Shown: in pieces, positions 47,536 to 59,030 of the stretch
Layout: each line of letters starts with the position of its first letter
Position numbering within the stretch: position 1 is the stretch's first letter
Assembly (NCBI GenBank): GCA_050084985.1
Contig: JBITNC010000001.1
Location: forward strand, 136,276,001 to 136,340,000
Reading direction: 5' to 3'
DNA length: 64,000 bases
Source: Nageia nagi
Lineage: Eukaryota; Pinophyta
Translations under genes and position numbers: made by a program
Notes under the pieces: generated by a model
What the model saw: only the letters and a program-made list of their open reading frames with translations
Told to the model about the DNA's origin: nothing
The model's database searches: none

Positions 47536-49732
47536 AAAAATTATAAAATTAAAAAATATACCTAGATGGGAACATCTAGAGGTCACTTGGCAATTGGGTG
47601 CCCTGCCCTTGTATGATGTAAATATATGTTGCATGTCATAATAACAGTGATTATCCAGTAAATGTGTAATGTATGAAAAGGTTATCTTAGAATAATCTCC
47701 TTGTTATCACTACATTCACTTTATCCTTTCTTTCATAAAGAAATGACATACCCTAGATGATAGAAAAACATAAAATTTGTATGTTTGAAGAAAAATCAAA
47801 AACTCCAAACACTTAATACATTAAGGAATTCTAAGAGAATTTGAATGAAATTATTTTAGAAACATTAAGAGTGAAAAATTACATATCTATCCTATTATTC
47901 GTTTCATCCCGAACCCAAGAATCATTTGGTAAAAAAAAAAAAAGGAGTAAAAAATTTAAAAAAAAAAAAAGAGAACGATATAAAAAAAAAGAGTAAAAAG
48001 ATATAAAAAAAAAAAAAATTTACATAATATATCAATGATTCTTGGGTGATTACAATATCCTCTACCGGGGCTATGGATGCCTGACTGGCAGTAGAGCAAG
48101 GTTGTAGCGGGATCAAGGTGGTTAAGCAACTTTCTATGGACCTCTATACATTCCATATGGATGGATTAGCACATTAATGTTTCTGAGATAATTCCATGTC
48201 AAATGATCTAAGAAGGGAAATGAATGTCACTACACACACGGAGTTTTAGGTTTTTTATCAACATATAATAATATTGTTTGATATCATCTTAGGTTGTTAA
48301 ATCTTGAAATAAAGAAAGATAAGTTAGAAGTTATAATAACTTGGTTATTGTTTCAAAGGTCACTTAATATTTTTGTTATAATGAATATCCTTCATATTAT
48401 ATAGTTTGTTGGTGTTTAGGATCATTCGTTTCATTTTGTTAAACCCATTTTTTACTATTATATATTACTTTGAACATTATTAAAATTTGCTTTTCTTTGG
48501 GAAGGATAAGAATGATTAGTTATTGTTCTCCTGACCGAGATAAAGTTAATGTTCATATACATCCTACCTTTGAACATTATTAAAATTTGCTTTTCTTTTG
48601 GGAAAGATAAGAATGATTAGTTATTGTTCTCTTGACCAAGATAAAGTTAATGTTCATATACATTCCTAAAGTCACTATTGTTTCATGTTACGCCATGTTT
48701 TAATATATACCTATTACCTTTGAACATTATTAAAATTTGCTTTTCTTTGGAAAGAATAAGAATGATTAGTTATTGTTCTCCTAACCAAGATAAAGTTAAT
48801 ATTCATAACATCCATAAAGAATTAGTTTACCATGTCAAGTGGTTTATTATAAAAAATTGCCAAGTTCGGAAAATGATGCATCTGATTCCGCAAAAATTTA
48901 ATAAAAATGTCCTTAAATAATCCTAAAATCTAGAAGATTTAATATTTGAAAATAATGATTCTTAATTAAATTAAGTTAATATACGTATTTTAGATATTTT
49001 AAATAATATCTAAAGTCAATATAAAAATTTAAATTCATTTTTTAAATGATGTACTAAAAGATTTATTAAGTTATCATTAGAAACTAGGATATTAATGATA
49101 AGTTATTAAATCTAAACCATGTTTGCATACATCACACAAAACCATTGTCATCATTTATAAAATATGTTATTAATTATTAAATTAATTAACAGGTTAATTA
49201 GCCGCAATTTATAAATCAGTTATTTAAACAAATTATGTTATTTCACGTTATCAATAACTTAAAGTAACATAACTTATTAGAATTATAAATTATATTTTAT
49301 AGCCATTATAATCATACTTATTATACAATTAATTTTGAGATTAGTAATATCATCAATTTGTTGATATATGTCGTATATTTTATCATTTATGAAATGTATC
49401 CTCATATAGCTCACAATTATATCTAGGCATCATACATTCCGAAAGTTACATCTATCATCAACATCTATTCATCATCAAGTAATTAAAAGATAATTATGTT
49501 TTCTACATAATATCACATCATACATATTTTCATCATAAATCTATATAGAAAATGTAAAACCATGCATCAAGAATCATAGAAACACTATAACATACCATCA
49601 GTCTATCCATCACACAATAAAAATAATCTAAATAGTACATCAAGAAAATATAACACCATAATCATCATATCAACATGAGCCATAATACCAATAAATAAAA
49701 GTACATCATATATATATCATCAAAATGTAATA
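47536..49732. other. E2 3' spacer, non-coding
   Basis: This is the counterpart of E1 5746-7584, with one GC-rich CGGGGCTATGG block (48065), A-rich runs (47930-48020) and the repeats at 48467-48812. From about 48930 it is AT-rich sequence without genes. It separates the convergent extra ORF and PMD gene. Confidence 0.6.
48467..48812 (+). repeat. Three direct repeats of about 98 bp in E2 spacer
   Basis: Copies start with TTTGAACATTATTAAAATTT at about 48469, 48569 and 48718. The first two are tandem, and the third follows after about 50 bp. They correspond to part of the 196-bp unit duplicated in E1. Confidence 0.88.
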
Positions 49733-51763
49733 TCAATGTCCTCCAGTAGATACAACATCATCATGAGGATCGCCAGGATGCTCTGAAGAACCCTCATCCC
49801 TAGTAATAGATCTCAAGCCTATAGCATATGTCCGAGGAGATACACCCCTAGCAGTAGACTGAGATCGAGAAACTGATGCTACATGATGATCGTGACTCCC
49901 TGAATGACCCAAGCCACCATAAACTGGTGAACAAGGAAACTCTAGTGCTGGCCTAGGTGGTGAACTAGGACCATATAAAAAATATCTCGAGAAACCAAGT
50001 AGCCAAAGCTCCATAGCCCTACGATAATAATCCTACTCTCTCAACTGATCTGTATGCTCATCTACAGAAGGAATGGGAGTACTGACACTTAGATCTACAA
50101 CCCCACCAGATAACTCAGCAATACGAGCATTGGCATCCATCAGAGATCGACGAAGGGTATCTCGCTCAAATCTATATCTCACGTGAGCATTATCAAAATG
50201 TCTGAGAGCTATCATCTCAGTCCTCAGGGATGTAATATCTCCTTCCAAATTAGCCAAATCTAAAGTAGAAGCATCCTGAAGGGTGTGAAGCTCCTCAATC
50301 ACATACTAGAGCTCTATGGTCTTAGCCTCATAAGAAGCAGCACTCCTCCCATTAGACTCCCCTCGCTCAAAAGTAGTCTGAGTAGGAACCTTAGGCTGCT
50401 AAAATCTAACCTCCTCAGTCTCTGGAATCTCTCCAGTCATACCCCCAACATCAAAACCCTCAAAATCTACCATAGTAAAACCATCCCTACCCATAGTACC
50501 AATAGGCTCCTCAGTCACTACCTCTGGAGCTGTATCCACTCGAGTCCTTTGAGCAGGACGCTCAATGGTCGTCTCACTCCCAAAAAACTCTAACAGCTCA
50601 GTAGCCCACCATGATGCAAAACCCTCTGAAGTACCCACATCATCTAGAGGCATATCCTCATCTGGGATATCCTCACCAGCTCTAAGAACCATAGGTGAAT
50701 AAGACAACACAGAAACACCTGATACAGGAGCATCCCCTGGATGAAGATACTGAAGGGGTGGAGGTGGAATGTCCTGAGGGAGACCAAACTATCGACGAAA
50801 CCAATCATAATGAAAATACTCTATAATACCTGCTCACGGAACCCATAAAAATAGTGCTTGTCTAATCCCATATAAATGAAAATTGGTCTCAACAAAATTA
50901 GAAATCTGTAAACTAATCCTCCATCAGATCTGACCCGGAGTCAAACTGCTTAGGAGCTATCTGTAGAAGGCAACATCTCTCTGAATGCCATCTTTGCAAG
51001 GAATAACCAATAAATGGCTCCAACATCGAATACCTGATGGATATCTATAAGTGGTATACATAGAATCAGGTAATCCTAAAGGTCGGTAAGGATAAATATG
51101 CTCATATGCCCAGGCCTATAAAATAAGTGATGTAGCAACTGTAGCCCTAGGAGTCCGCACCAATAAATAAAGCTCCCTATAAATAAGGGCTAATAATGAA
51201 GGAGCCCAAGCAAAAGTAATCCTCAAAGTCATCATCTGATGAAGTACACCCATCAAAGCCTAAGGAAATCTCCCACCACCAACATCTGGTGCACCATAAC
51301 ACATGATGCATCCCATAAGATAGGTAATGTGAAGATATGCAGGATGCTCCTCCTCTAATAATCCTTACCAAAAATGATAATACATCAGGCCTCCTGCCTG
51401 AATCTGAACCATCAACTCCTTAACCACATCATCTCCAAAAAGTACCCTCACCAAAGGTTGAGCCTCCTCTCTAGTCTGAAGAAGAACTATATCCATGCCT
51501 CGGATTGGAAGTCTCAAAATGTGATGGATATCCTCCAATGTAATGGTAATAGGACCAGTAGGTAGATGAAAAGCATTGATCGTTGGATCCCATCTCTCAA
51601 AAAGGGCAACTAAAACTGTAAGGTCCTTTTGGATACGACCCATATATGGGGCCCCTCCAAAACCAACATCACGAAGAAAAGCATGATCTGAGTCAGGTAC
51701 TTGACCACTAAGGTCATGGAGAGTCTGAGGGTAATGACCCCTGGAAGTAAAAACTTCTGAAAC

Positions 51764-52257
51764 CTAAAAATGATAGACATGAAATTTTAGTAAAAAAAAA
51801 AAAAAACATTTAAAAAATAATTGATTAAAACTAAGAAAATAAAACCCTAATATTAAAATATGTTATATTAAAATAATAATATTAAAATACATTGATTAAT
51901 TATATTGAAAAAAAAAAACACAGCAAAAAGTTTGTTTAGGATCATCATCGATCCTGTTAAGTGATCTATGATGACTCAAATAGATCGTTGCCGATCCTTG
52001 TAATCAGCGACGATCTTGAGAGATCGTCGATGATCGATAAAATCATCGATGATTATATAAAAACTGCAACCGAGGCTCAAAACCCTCAGCTAGGGTTTTT
52101 AAAAATATACATAAAATGAATATGAAAACCATAAAAGCCTATGCTAATACACTCTACATTATACTAACACTATAGATAAAGAATTTAAATTACTACTATC
52201 AACCTAATACCGAAAAAAAAAAAAAAAAAAAAACAAAGAAATGGATGGTTGAAATAC
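51764..52257 (-). other. Phase-0 intron of the E2 PMD gene
   Basis: This 494-bp interval begins GTATTT and ends CATTTTTAG on the minus strand, between exons whose frames agree. It is at the same codon position as the E1 intron. It includes a motif cluster (51942-52056). Confidence 0.78.
51942..52056. repeat. E2 CpG-motif cluster in the PMD intron
   Basis: GGATCATCATCGATCC, GATCGTTGCCGATCC, ATCAGCGACGATC, GATCGTCGATGATCG and ATCATCGATGATT occur in 115 bp. They are the same motif family as in the E2 LTRs. Confidence 0.75.
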
Positions 52258-52432
52258 CTCCTTTGAGATTGATTTGTCCTTTGCTGAAATCCTCTTGCGT
52301 GGCACCATCTGGTCTGCTAAAATTTGGTAAAGAAACGAAAATGACAAGTAAGAAAAAGATAAAAGCGAAATAGCAAATGACAAGTAAAATTCAAAATGAA
52401 AACTGTTTTGTTTTAAAAACCCTCACATCATA

Positions 52433-52530
52433 GATCGTTAGCAATCATTATGTCAATCGTCAACGATTTAAATCAAATCGATAACGATTGTTGATCGGCA
52501 ACGATTCATAAGTAATCATTGATGATTTAT
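52433..52530. repeat. E2 CpG-motif cluster upstream of the PMD gene
   Basis: AGATCGTTAGCAATC, AATCGTCAACGATT, AATCGATAACGATT, GATCGGCAACGATT and AATCATTGATGATT are spaced along 98 bp, 125-220 bp upstream of the PMD start codon. A weaker group lies at 52848-52900. Confidence 0.75.
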
Positions 52531-53228
52531 ATTATTTGAAAATGTACAAAATGAAGTATATTTTCTTTAAATATCTTAAAATTTATTTGTGTATAGATAA
52601 AAAATTAAAAAGCTTCGTTCACTAAGGTGAAAGTGAACACATTATAAATCATATTATTTTTCGCCTAGAAGAATGCTCCAATGTCACATGACTGCCAAAT
52701 ACATCGGCACATGAAGGACTAGTATTGAGTAAACTTACTAGGGTAAAATGATTAAAAATCACTATTAAAACAAGTCTAAACACAAGAAATTAAGATATTC
52801 ATAGCAAAATATACTATTATAAAGATAGTATTTTTACTATATAAATCCACGACGATCACTTTACAGTCGTTAACAATCATAAAAGATTGTCAATGATTCT
52901 TGACTAAGTCAAACATGAAAAAATAGATCAGATTAAGTCTGAGCTCAAATGGCAAAACAATCACAGGATGTAAGAGATCATCTCGAACCTCATTTTCGGG
53001 ACAAAGGACAACACTATTACAATTCATATACTAAAGAAAACTTATACGGTATAGGTGCGCTTAGACATGCAAAATGACATAACAGAAATGTCATGCAACT
53101 GTCACACAAGCTCAATACATCATCATACCAAAAATAGTCACTTCTGAAGTTATCAACTTTATCAAACAACAAAGCTTCTCATTATATATTTTTTGAAACT
53201 ATCAACCCTATCTTTGGTTGATAATTCA
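52531..53228. other. E2 segment between PMD upstream region and polypurine tract
   Basis: This is non-coding. Positions 52975-53155 match E1 10312-10500 well. The rest has one weak motif group (52848-52900). Confidence 0.55.
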
Positions 53229-53242
53229 AAAAAGGGGCAAAA
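53229..53242 (+). promoter_or_regulatory. E2 polypurine tract
   Basis: AAAAAAGGGGCAAA(A) directly precedes the TGTAGACACT start of the 3' LTR. Confidence 0.88.
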
Positions 53243-54382
53243 TGTAGACACTCAAAATAAACCCTATCTTTAATTTAATAAATAAATAAATAAAACAAGT
53301 ATTTTTTCTAATATATATCACATTAAAATAATTATAACTCCTTATAAAAGCATTAAATAAGATTTAAAATTATATTATCGGATCAATCTTTTCGAACATA
53401 TATAAAACAAGTGGTCTTACGACCCTTGTCATTAAAAAATGACCATAGAGCGACCATTTTATAAAATCGCTATGTAATCGGCGATGATCCTATACGATCA
53501 TCGACGATCTCTCAGGATCGTTGACAATCCATGAACAGTTAAGTAACAGATAAATCTAAGCCTGGAATAGCCTAATATGTACAATTTGTAATCATGGATA
53601 CAGATGGAAGATAACAACACCTCAAAATTTGGTTCAGGAGGTTACTTGGAATCTTGTGACGCCAAAAAAAATGAATAACAAACCTTGAAGCTTATAAATT
53701 GAAGCTCTGTAGGTGAACAAAGGGACCCAATCTTACTGTAGCGAAGCTCTGTCGAAATCAAATTAGGAGATTATTAGCAAAAGGTTGTAAGCTTGATTAA
53801 TAGCAAATCTCATATCAATTATATTTCCATATTATGTTATTCATTTGCTAATTAATATGTATGAACAGGTATGCTTTTGATGCTTCATTCATTTTCTGTG
53901 TGCAGGGTCAATATAGAAAAATAATGACGTAAGTAAGCGTGAAAGAGAACAACAAGGAATAGACAAAAACACTTCAAAATTCTGTGAAAAGATTACTCCA
54001 GTGCATACAGATCTGATCATCGACGATTCAAAGATCGATCGATGGCAATCCACCAGATCAATAACAAAGGCCAAAAGTTTACAACGAGCACAATGATGGT
54101 GTAGAGAATGCAAAGTCGTGCTTCAATCGTTACCGATCTACACTGATCGTTACCGATCTGACTAATCGTTACCGATCCATTATCGACTGTTACCGATCCA
54201 CAATGATCGCTGTTGATGCTGATTAAAATAGATCAATAAAAACTCGCTTTTTGTATTCAAATACTTTAGAATATAATATCATTATTATTATTGATGTGTA
54301 TTATCGAATATGTTCATTATTAATTATGTTGAATGATTTATCTGTCTAAATTGCATTTTAGGTTCATAATTTGATATACACA
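53243..54382 (+). repeat. E2 3' LTR
   Basis: The 1140-bp LTR, TGTAGACACT to TACACA, keeps the TG/CA ends. It holds motif clusters at 53474-53531 and 54008-54222 and a TATA box at 53693. It differs from the 5' LTR at roughly 60 positions, most of them C/T or G/A. Confidence 0.93.
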
Positions 54383-54387
54383 CAACC
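54383..54387 (+). repeat. 5-bp target duplication of E2, right (CAACC)
   Basis: This is identical to 35276-35280. Confidence 0.92.
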
Positions 54388-55745
54388 AAGCTAATCAGAG
54401 GTAGGGATCTATAAGAAAATTATATAGCTAAAGATTCACATATGATTGCTATCATAGAGGATGAGTGGCAAATTAATGAAGAAAGTGATTGCATTAAGCA
54501 AATTATTTTTTATTTTCAAATTGGTAAATGTCCTGAATCTCTGGATAGATTTTAGAGGAGATTCAAGATGTATGCCCTAAAGTATGTGATGATAGATGAC
54601 CATCTTTATAGAAAGAACTTTAATCAAACCCTATTAAGATGTGTGACTCATATGAATTCCAAATAATATTGCATGAATTTCATTATGGATTCTCTAGCAG
54701 GCATTATAGTGGACCAACTACGATAGCAAAAATATTACAAGCTGGCTATTATTGGCCCACCATAGTTTAGGATTCATTCAAGATTGCCTAATAATGTGAC
54801 AAATGCAGTAGATTTGTGAGAAAAAGAAGACAAGTTGCTATGCCTCTTAAACCTATGGTAGTTGAGGAACCTTTCTAACAATGGGGTATGGACTTCATTG
54901 ATGTTATAAATCCAAAATCCTTAGTAGGTCATAAATTCATCTTGACTACAATAGATTATTTTACTAGGTGGTTAGAAGTAGTGCCATGTAAGTATGTAGA
55001 TCAAGAGGTGATGATAGAAATGATCAAAAGGATAATCACTTGCTTTGGAATCCCATAGACTATTATCTCAAATAATGGCCCGAAATTTATTAGAGGTAAC
55101 TTGTCAACCTTTATTGTTGAATATAGGATATATTGGTTATTCTCTTCAAATTATTATCTATAAGGTAATGGGTTAGCTGAATCAACTAACAAAAATTTGA
55201 TCTAAACCATCAAAAGAATAATTGAAGGGAATCCCAGATAATGGCATACACAATTAGACTTTACATTATGGGTAGATAACATCAATATTAAATCAATAAT
55301 CAAAACATCCCCATATGTACTAGTATATGGTAAAAGACCTATGTTGCCAATACACATTGAGTTGTTAGTATTAAAAATATTATAAGAAATGGAGGACCAT
55401 GACTTCAAGCCACTACAATTCAAGTATAATCAACTCTTGAAGTTAGAGGAAGATCAAAATAAAGCATATGAGTTATTTTAGTATTATCGACACATAGTCA
55501 AGAAATGATTTGATAAGAAAAATTCTTCCTAGTTAGAATTTGAACTAAGTGACATTATCCTCAAATGGGATGAGGAAAGAGCAAAGTCTAGTAGACATCA
55601 AAAATTTGACTCTCTATGGAGCAGGCCTTATATCATCACTCAAGCCATGCAAAATAATGCATTCAAATTACAAGACATCATCGAGTCATAGTAATTACCT
55701 ATTCCTATTAATGGGATCTATTTGAAGCATTATCAGGTGATAGGG
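54388..55745 (+). pseudogene. C pol, second part: end of RNase H and integrase
   Basis: It continues C pol from KLIRGRD. The integrase has HYSG near 54705, CDKC (about 54797; the CxxC of the zinc finger), a catalytic-core start WGMDFIDVINPKS (about 54885), IISNNGPKFI (about 55063; the second catalytic Asp is Asn here) and GLAESTNKN (about 55172; catalytic Glu). The C-terminal part is LKHYQVIG near 55720. Stops are frequent, usually TAG/TAA where Gln or Trp is expected. It is not functional. Confidence 0.85.
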
Positions 55746-56284
55746 TGATTTCATAACACCCACTAGAAACTATATAGTGTATATAGTTTAAAAATAAAAA
55801 TATCTTTTAGACAAAATATAACTTTCAAGAAAGTAGGTAGCCATTAATGCTCAACATTAATTTAGCATTATATAAGGTTGATGTTGGTATGCTACCAAGT
55901 CATCAATCAAATAGGGCAGCATTTAAGGAAAGATTTCTTTGTATTTTTCAAACCATCATACTATTACCCTTGTTTAAATTGGCACACTCCAAGTTAATTC
56001 ATTCAACTTGTTATCTACCAATTTGTATGATGCACACATTCCAACATCCCAAGCATTAATTACCATTAATAGATGTCAATCACAAATCTTGGATGAATAA
56101 AACATCCTACTTGCCCTCCAATTCAATACTTAGCCATTTTTAAGCATACAAGTTTCCATAGTAACCAGATCCTATAGTTTGCAAACCTAAATTAAGCAAG
56201 GAAATACAGAGTTGCAAAACCTTACAAAGTGTAGATTCCAAGTTCTAAATGCAAACTAGATGTTCTAAGAATAAAACTAACACC
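55746..56284. other. C intergenic stretch between integrase and extra ORF
   Basis: There are 540 bp without a supportable gene. A short open stretch at 55847-56059 shows no known motif. Confidence 0.5.
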
Positions 56285-57025
56285 ATGAAGGCTTCCAAAC
56301 CATCAACAGTGATTGAAATCAAACACGTGGATGCCAACTTGATTGCCATTCAAGAGAAATACCTTGAGAATGCTCTAAGGATCAACTAGATTAATATGGG
56401 GGTGATGAACCACATTGATACATGGAGGGCTAACCCCAATCACATCATTCTACAACATATGAAGCCCAAAGTTGCTAGAAAGGGAAAATATGTAGCGCAC
56501 TCAAAAAGAGATATCATGATTGATCAGGGCTTAGCTTATTATGTGCCCTATGAATCATTCACCTACCTTGAGTTGTTATATTTGGTGGCACACAAGTATA
56601 ACCAACAAGCTTATGAAATAGGGATTTTTAGAGAATAAGGAAAAGAAGGGGAATTACAGTCAAAATTTAAAGTGATACTTGATTATTCCCTCGATTCTAT
56701 TCTTCAAGCATTTGCTATCCCAACTAATTAGTCTTTCCATGTAAAGAAACAAATTGATTTAAGAAAAGAGAAGAATTATTTTTATAAAAATGAGAATGAA
56801 ATGATAAATTGGATTGATGAAAGATATCAAGGAAATAGCACCACAAAGCTCTTGCCAAGTTATGAAATTACCCTATTTGAGAAGAAGATGGATAGAGATA
56901 TGTTACAAGCACTGGTGGTTATTATAAGAAAGAAGACCCAAATAGAAGAAGATAAAGCTAACCATACGTATTTTGGGAAGAAGAGTTTTTTACATGGAGG
57001 AAGTTTTTCCCTGCCAAATTAACAT

Positions 57026-57187
57026 ATGCTGCTTGCAGAAGACGATTCAGATGATAGGAGGGATATTGAATCTCTTCTATCATTTCGAAATACCATCAAT
57101 TTAGATCCACTGCAAGCGCTCTCCACTTGGATTGCAAACAATTCCGAGAAGGTGTGCTTGTGGAATGGTGTTTGGTGCAGAAAGCAC
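57026..57187 (+). pseudogene. LRR receptor kinase N-terminal (LRRNT) fragment captured in the C extra ORF
   Basis: DIESLLSFRNTINLDPLQAL, STWIANNSEKV and CLWNGVWC match the LRRNT_2 signature (PF08263: LL.F...I..DP...L..W......C.W.GV.C) that begins the extracellular part of plant leucine-rich-repeat receptor kinases. No leucine-rich repeats follow. The sequence passes directly, in the same frame, into the element's ORF (HMKAMMHIAYN). A stop lies just before it (57020). Confidence 0.68.
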
Positions 57188-58023
57188 ATGAAAGCTATGA
57201 TGCATATTGCATACAATATTATAGAGGCACATGTCTGCTATAATTTCTTAGCTTTTATTTCTAATGAGATAATGAGATGTATTTTCAAAATTAAAAAATC
57301 AAACTTCAAAAACTCTTTATATCTTTGGTGGATCTTGGTCCATCAAAACCTCTACAAGCTTAAGGAGGCAGGACTACCAATTGAGCTGACAAACCCAAGT
57401 ACTAGACCAGTACCAATTGATTTGAGGGCTCTAGTCTTGACCAAGTTTCATGGGTCATATTATGAGTTCATGGATAAATTCTATACAATAATGGTACAAA
57501 TTTTGACAAGAAAGCTCCCTAGAAGACTATGCAAGAGCGCTATATAGGAGTTATAGGAAGGAAATAAAATTGGTGATTGGTATTTTCTCAAGGATCACAC
57601 CATAATTATTAGGTATGGGTATTATGAAAAATCCTTTTTCTTGCCTAAATATGTAACCCCTCAGTTATATTCTATAGACATGGGTAGGAAAATATGTGCC
57701 ATTGAGACCAAATAAGGGTTCAAGGGTAGTTTTAAATCCATTATAGATATACTGGCTTCTACTAAAAATTTCACTCTATTAGATATAGGTTGTAAAGAAA
57801 GTATAGCAGAACTTATTATATAGAATTTTAAATTGGATATGGTAGAAGCCCCTTAGGTGTATGACCCTTCAAGGGAAATAACAATAATAATAAGGTTAGG
57901 TAAGAAGTACCCAACCTTTTCCCATGAGCATAGACCTCATGTGGAATATTTTGTAAATAAAACTGAGCAAGAAGCAGTAATGTACCTTGAATAGGAATTT
58001 ACACCCCTAAACAAGGCCTAGAT

Positions 58024-58143
58024 GACTCTTGAAGGGATAAAAAAATACAAGAACTAGAAAAATAAGTGGAAAGATTTTATCTGACCCTTGAAGGGATAAA
58101 AAAAATATAGGAATTGGTAAAATAGGTGGAAAGATTTTATCCG
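58024..58143 (+). repeat. 60-bp tandem duplication in the C extra ORF
   Basis: CTTGAAGGGATAAAAAAA ... GTGGAAAGATTTTATC is repeated twice with a period of about 60 bp. Confidence 0.85.
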
Positions 58144-58619
58144 CAACCCAGAGGTCCTCACCTAGTTAGCAGATTTGGATTGGGGACCTAATAAAATTCA
58201 TTATTTCACCAAGTTTAGATTTGATTACACCATGAAAATACATCATATTAAGAATGAATTGTTTAAGAAATTCAAATATGATAAGTATTGAGAGTTAGAG
58301 TATTCTAAATACCCCTTACTAGAGTTAAGCCAGCCTCTTCCTCCTAACTTTCAAGGAAAATTAGTTACAAGAGTGAGATAGGTAGATGTTGGATAACCAT
58401 CTAGTTTAGAAGAGCCTACTAATAAGGGAAAATGAAATTCCTTGGATACTAGTACTACTTCTCAGGAGTCATCTCCAAAAAAGGAAAGGAGAATTCAAAC
58501 CCTTGCTCAAAAATAACAAACCTCAAAAAAAGAGGAAAAACTAGTGAAGAGACCTTGCACTACACAACCTCAATCACAAAGGACTACACCTCCACCTTCC
58601 AAAATAATAGAAAAAACAT

Positions 58620-59030
58620 TGGAGGTTGTTGTAAAGGAGGCAAAAATCTTTGATGCAGAGGAATTTCAAGAGCCTCAAAATATAGGTACTACTACCTAAG
58701 AGGAATTCACAGAAAAGGAAGAAGTCCCAAAAAAAAGAAGTCCCAAAAAAAGAGGATATGAAAATTCAATAATACGAGGGAAATGTACTTAGAGTGGGTA
58801 TATCTACAATAGTTGCATCTAGAGATTGTTGCAAAGGAGGAAAAATCTTTGATATAGAGGAATTGCAAGAGCCTCAAAACATAGGTACTACTACCTAGGA
58901 GGAAGTCCCATAAAAGGAAGTAGTCCCAAAAAAGGAAGAAGTCCCAAAAAAAGAGCATATGAAAATTCAACAAGGCAAGGGTAACATACTTAGAGCAAGT
59001 AGATATACAGTAGCTACATCTAGAGGCATA
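58620..59030 (+). repeat. Tandem duplication of about 200 bp with GAAGTCCCAAAAAAAG microrepeats
   Basis: Two copies (about 58620-58825 and 58826-59030) share AATCTTTGAT, AGAGCCTCAAAA, TAGGTACTACTACCTA and a run of GAAGTCCCAAAAAAAG units. The units vary in number between the copies. It encodes Lys/Glu/Pro-rich low-complexity protein. Confidence 0.8.

Larger units (their letters stand above)
49733..52308 (-). pseudogene. E2 antisense plant mobile domain (PMD) gene with one intron, nearly intact frame
   Basis: Start ATG 52308-52306 (MVPRKRISAKDKSISKE, 17 codons), donor GAG|GTATTT, acceptor CATTTTTAG at 51764, exon 2 from 51763 in phase 0. Exon 2 stays in one frame from 51763 to the stop at 49733 with only in-frame stops, several of which look like TGG or CAA/CAG changed to stop. 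Plant mobile domain hallmarks: PYMGRI, LFERWDPTINAFHLPTGPIT, ITLEDIHHILRLPIRGMDI (about 51650-51500) and WAYEHIYPYRP near 51110. An acidic middle (50710-50400), a predicted coiled segment (50302-50040) and a Ser/Arg/His-rich tail follow. It belongs to PF10536 by motif. No biochemical role is established. Confidence 0.85.
35281..54382 (+). mobile_element. E2: complete 19.1-kb Tat-like Ty3/gypsy element with antisense PMD gene
   Basis: The element has LTRs of 1142 and 1140 bp, a perfect CAACC target duplication, a polypurine tract, gag-pro-pol, a sense extra ORF and an antisense PMD gene. It sits inside the RNase H region of C, whose codons resume exactly after it (EIKPT, then KLIRGRD from 54388). 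LTRs differ at about 60 sites by my eye count (roughly 5%), mostly transitions, so the insertion is not recent. At 19.1 kb it is large for Ty3, as is known for Ogre/Tat-type elements. Confidence 0.93.

Noticed and set aside
47922-48156. Two overlapping minus-strand ORFs with poly-Phe runs
   Set aside because: They are produced by poly-A tracts in the E2 spacer. No counterpart exists in E1.
49733-52308. Independent host gene on the minus strand
   Set aside because: It lies wholly inside E2, between its sense extra ORF and 3' LTR, with a homologue at the same place in E1, so it belongs to the element.
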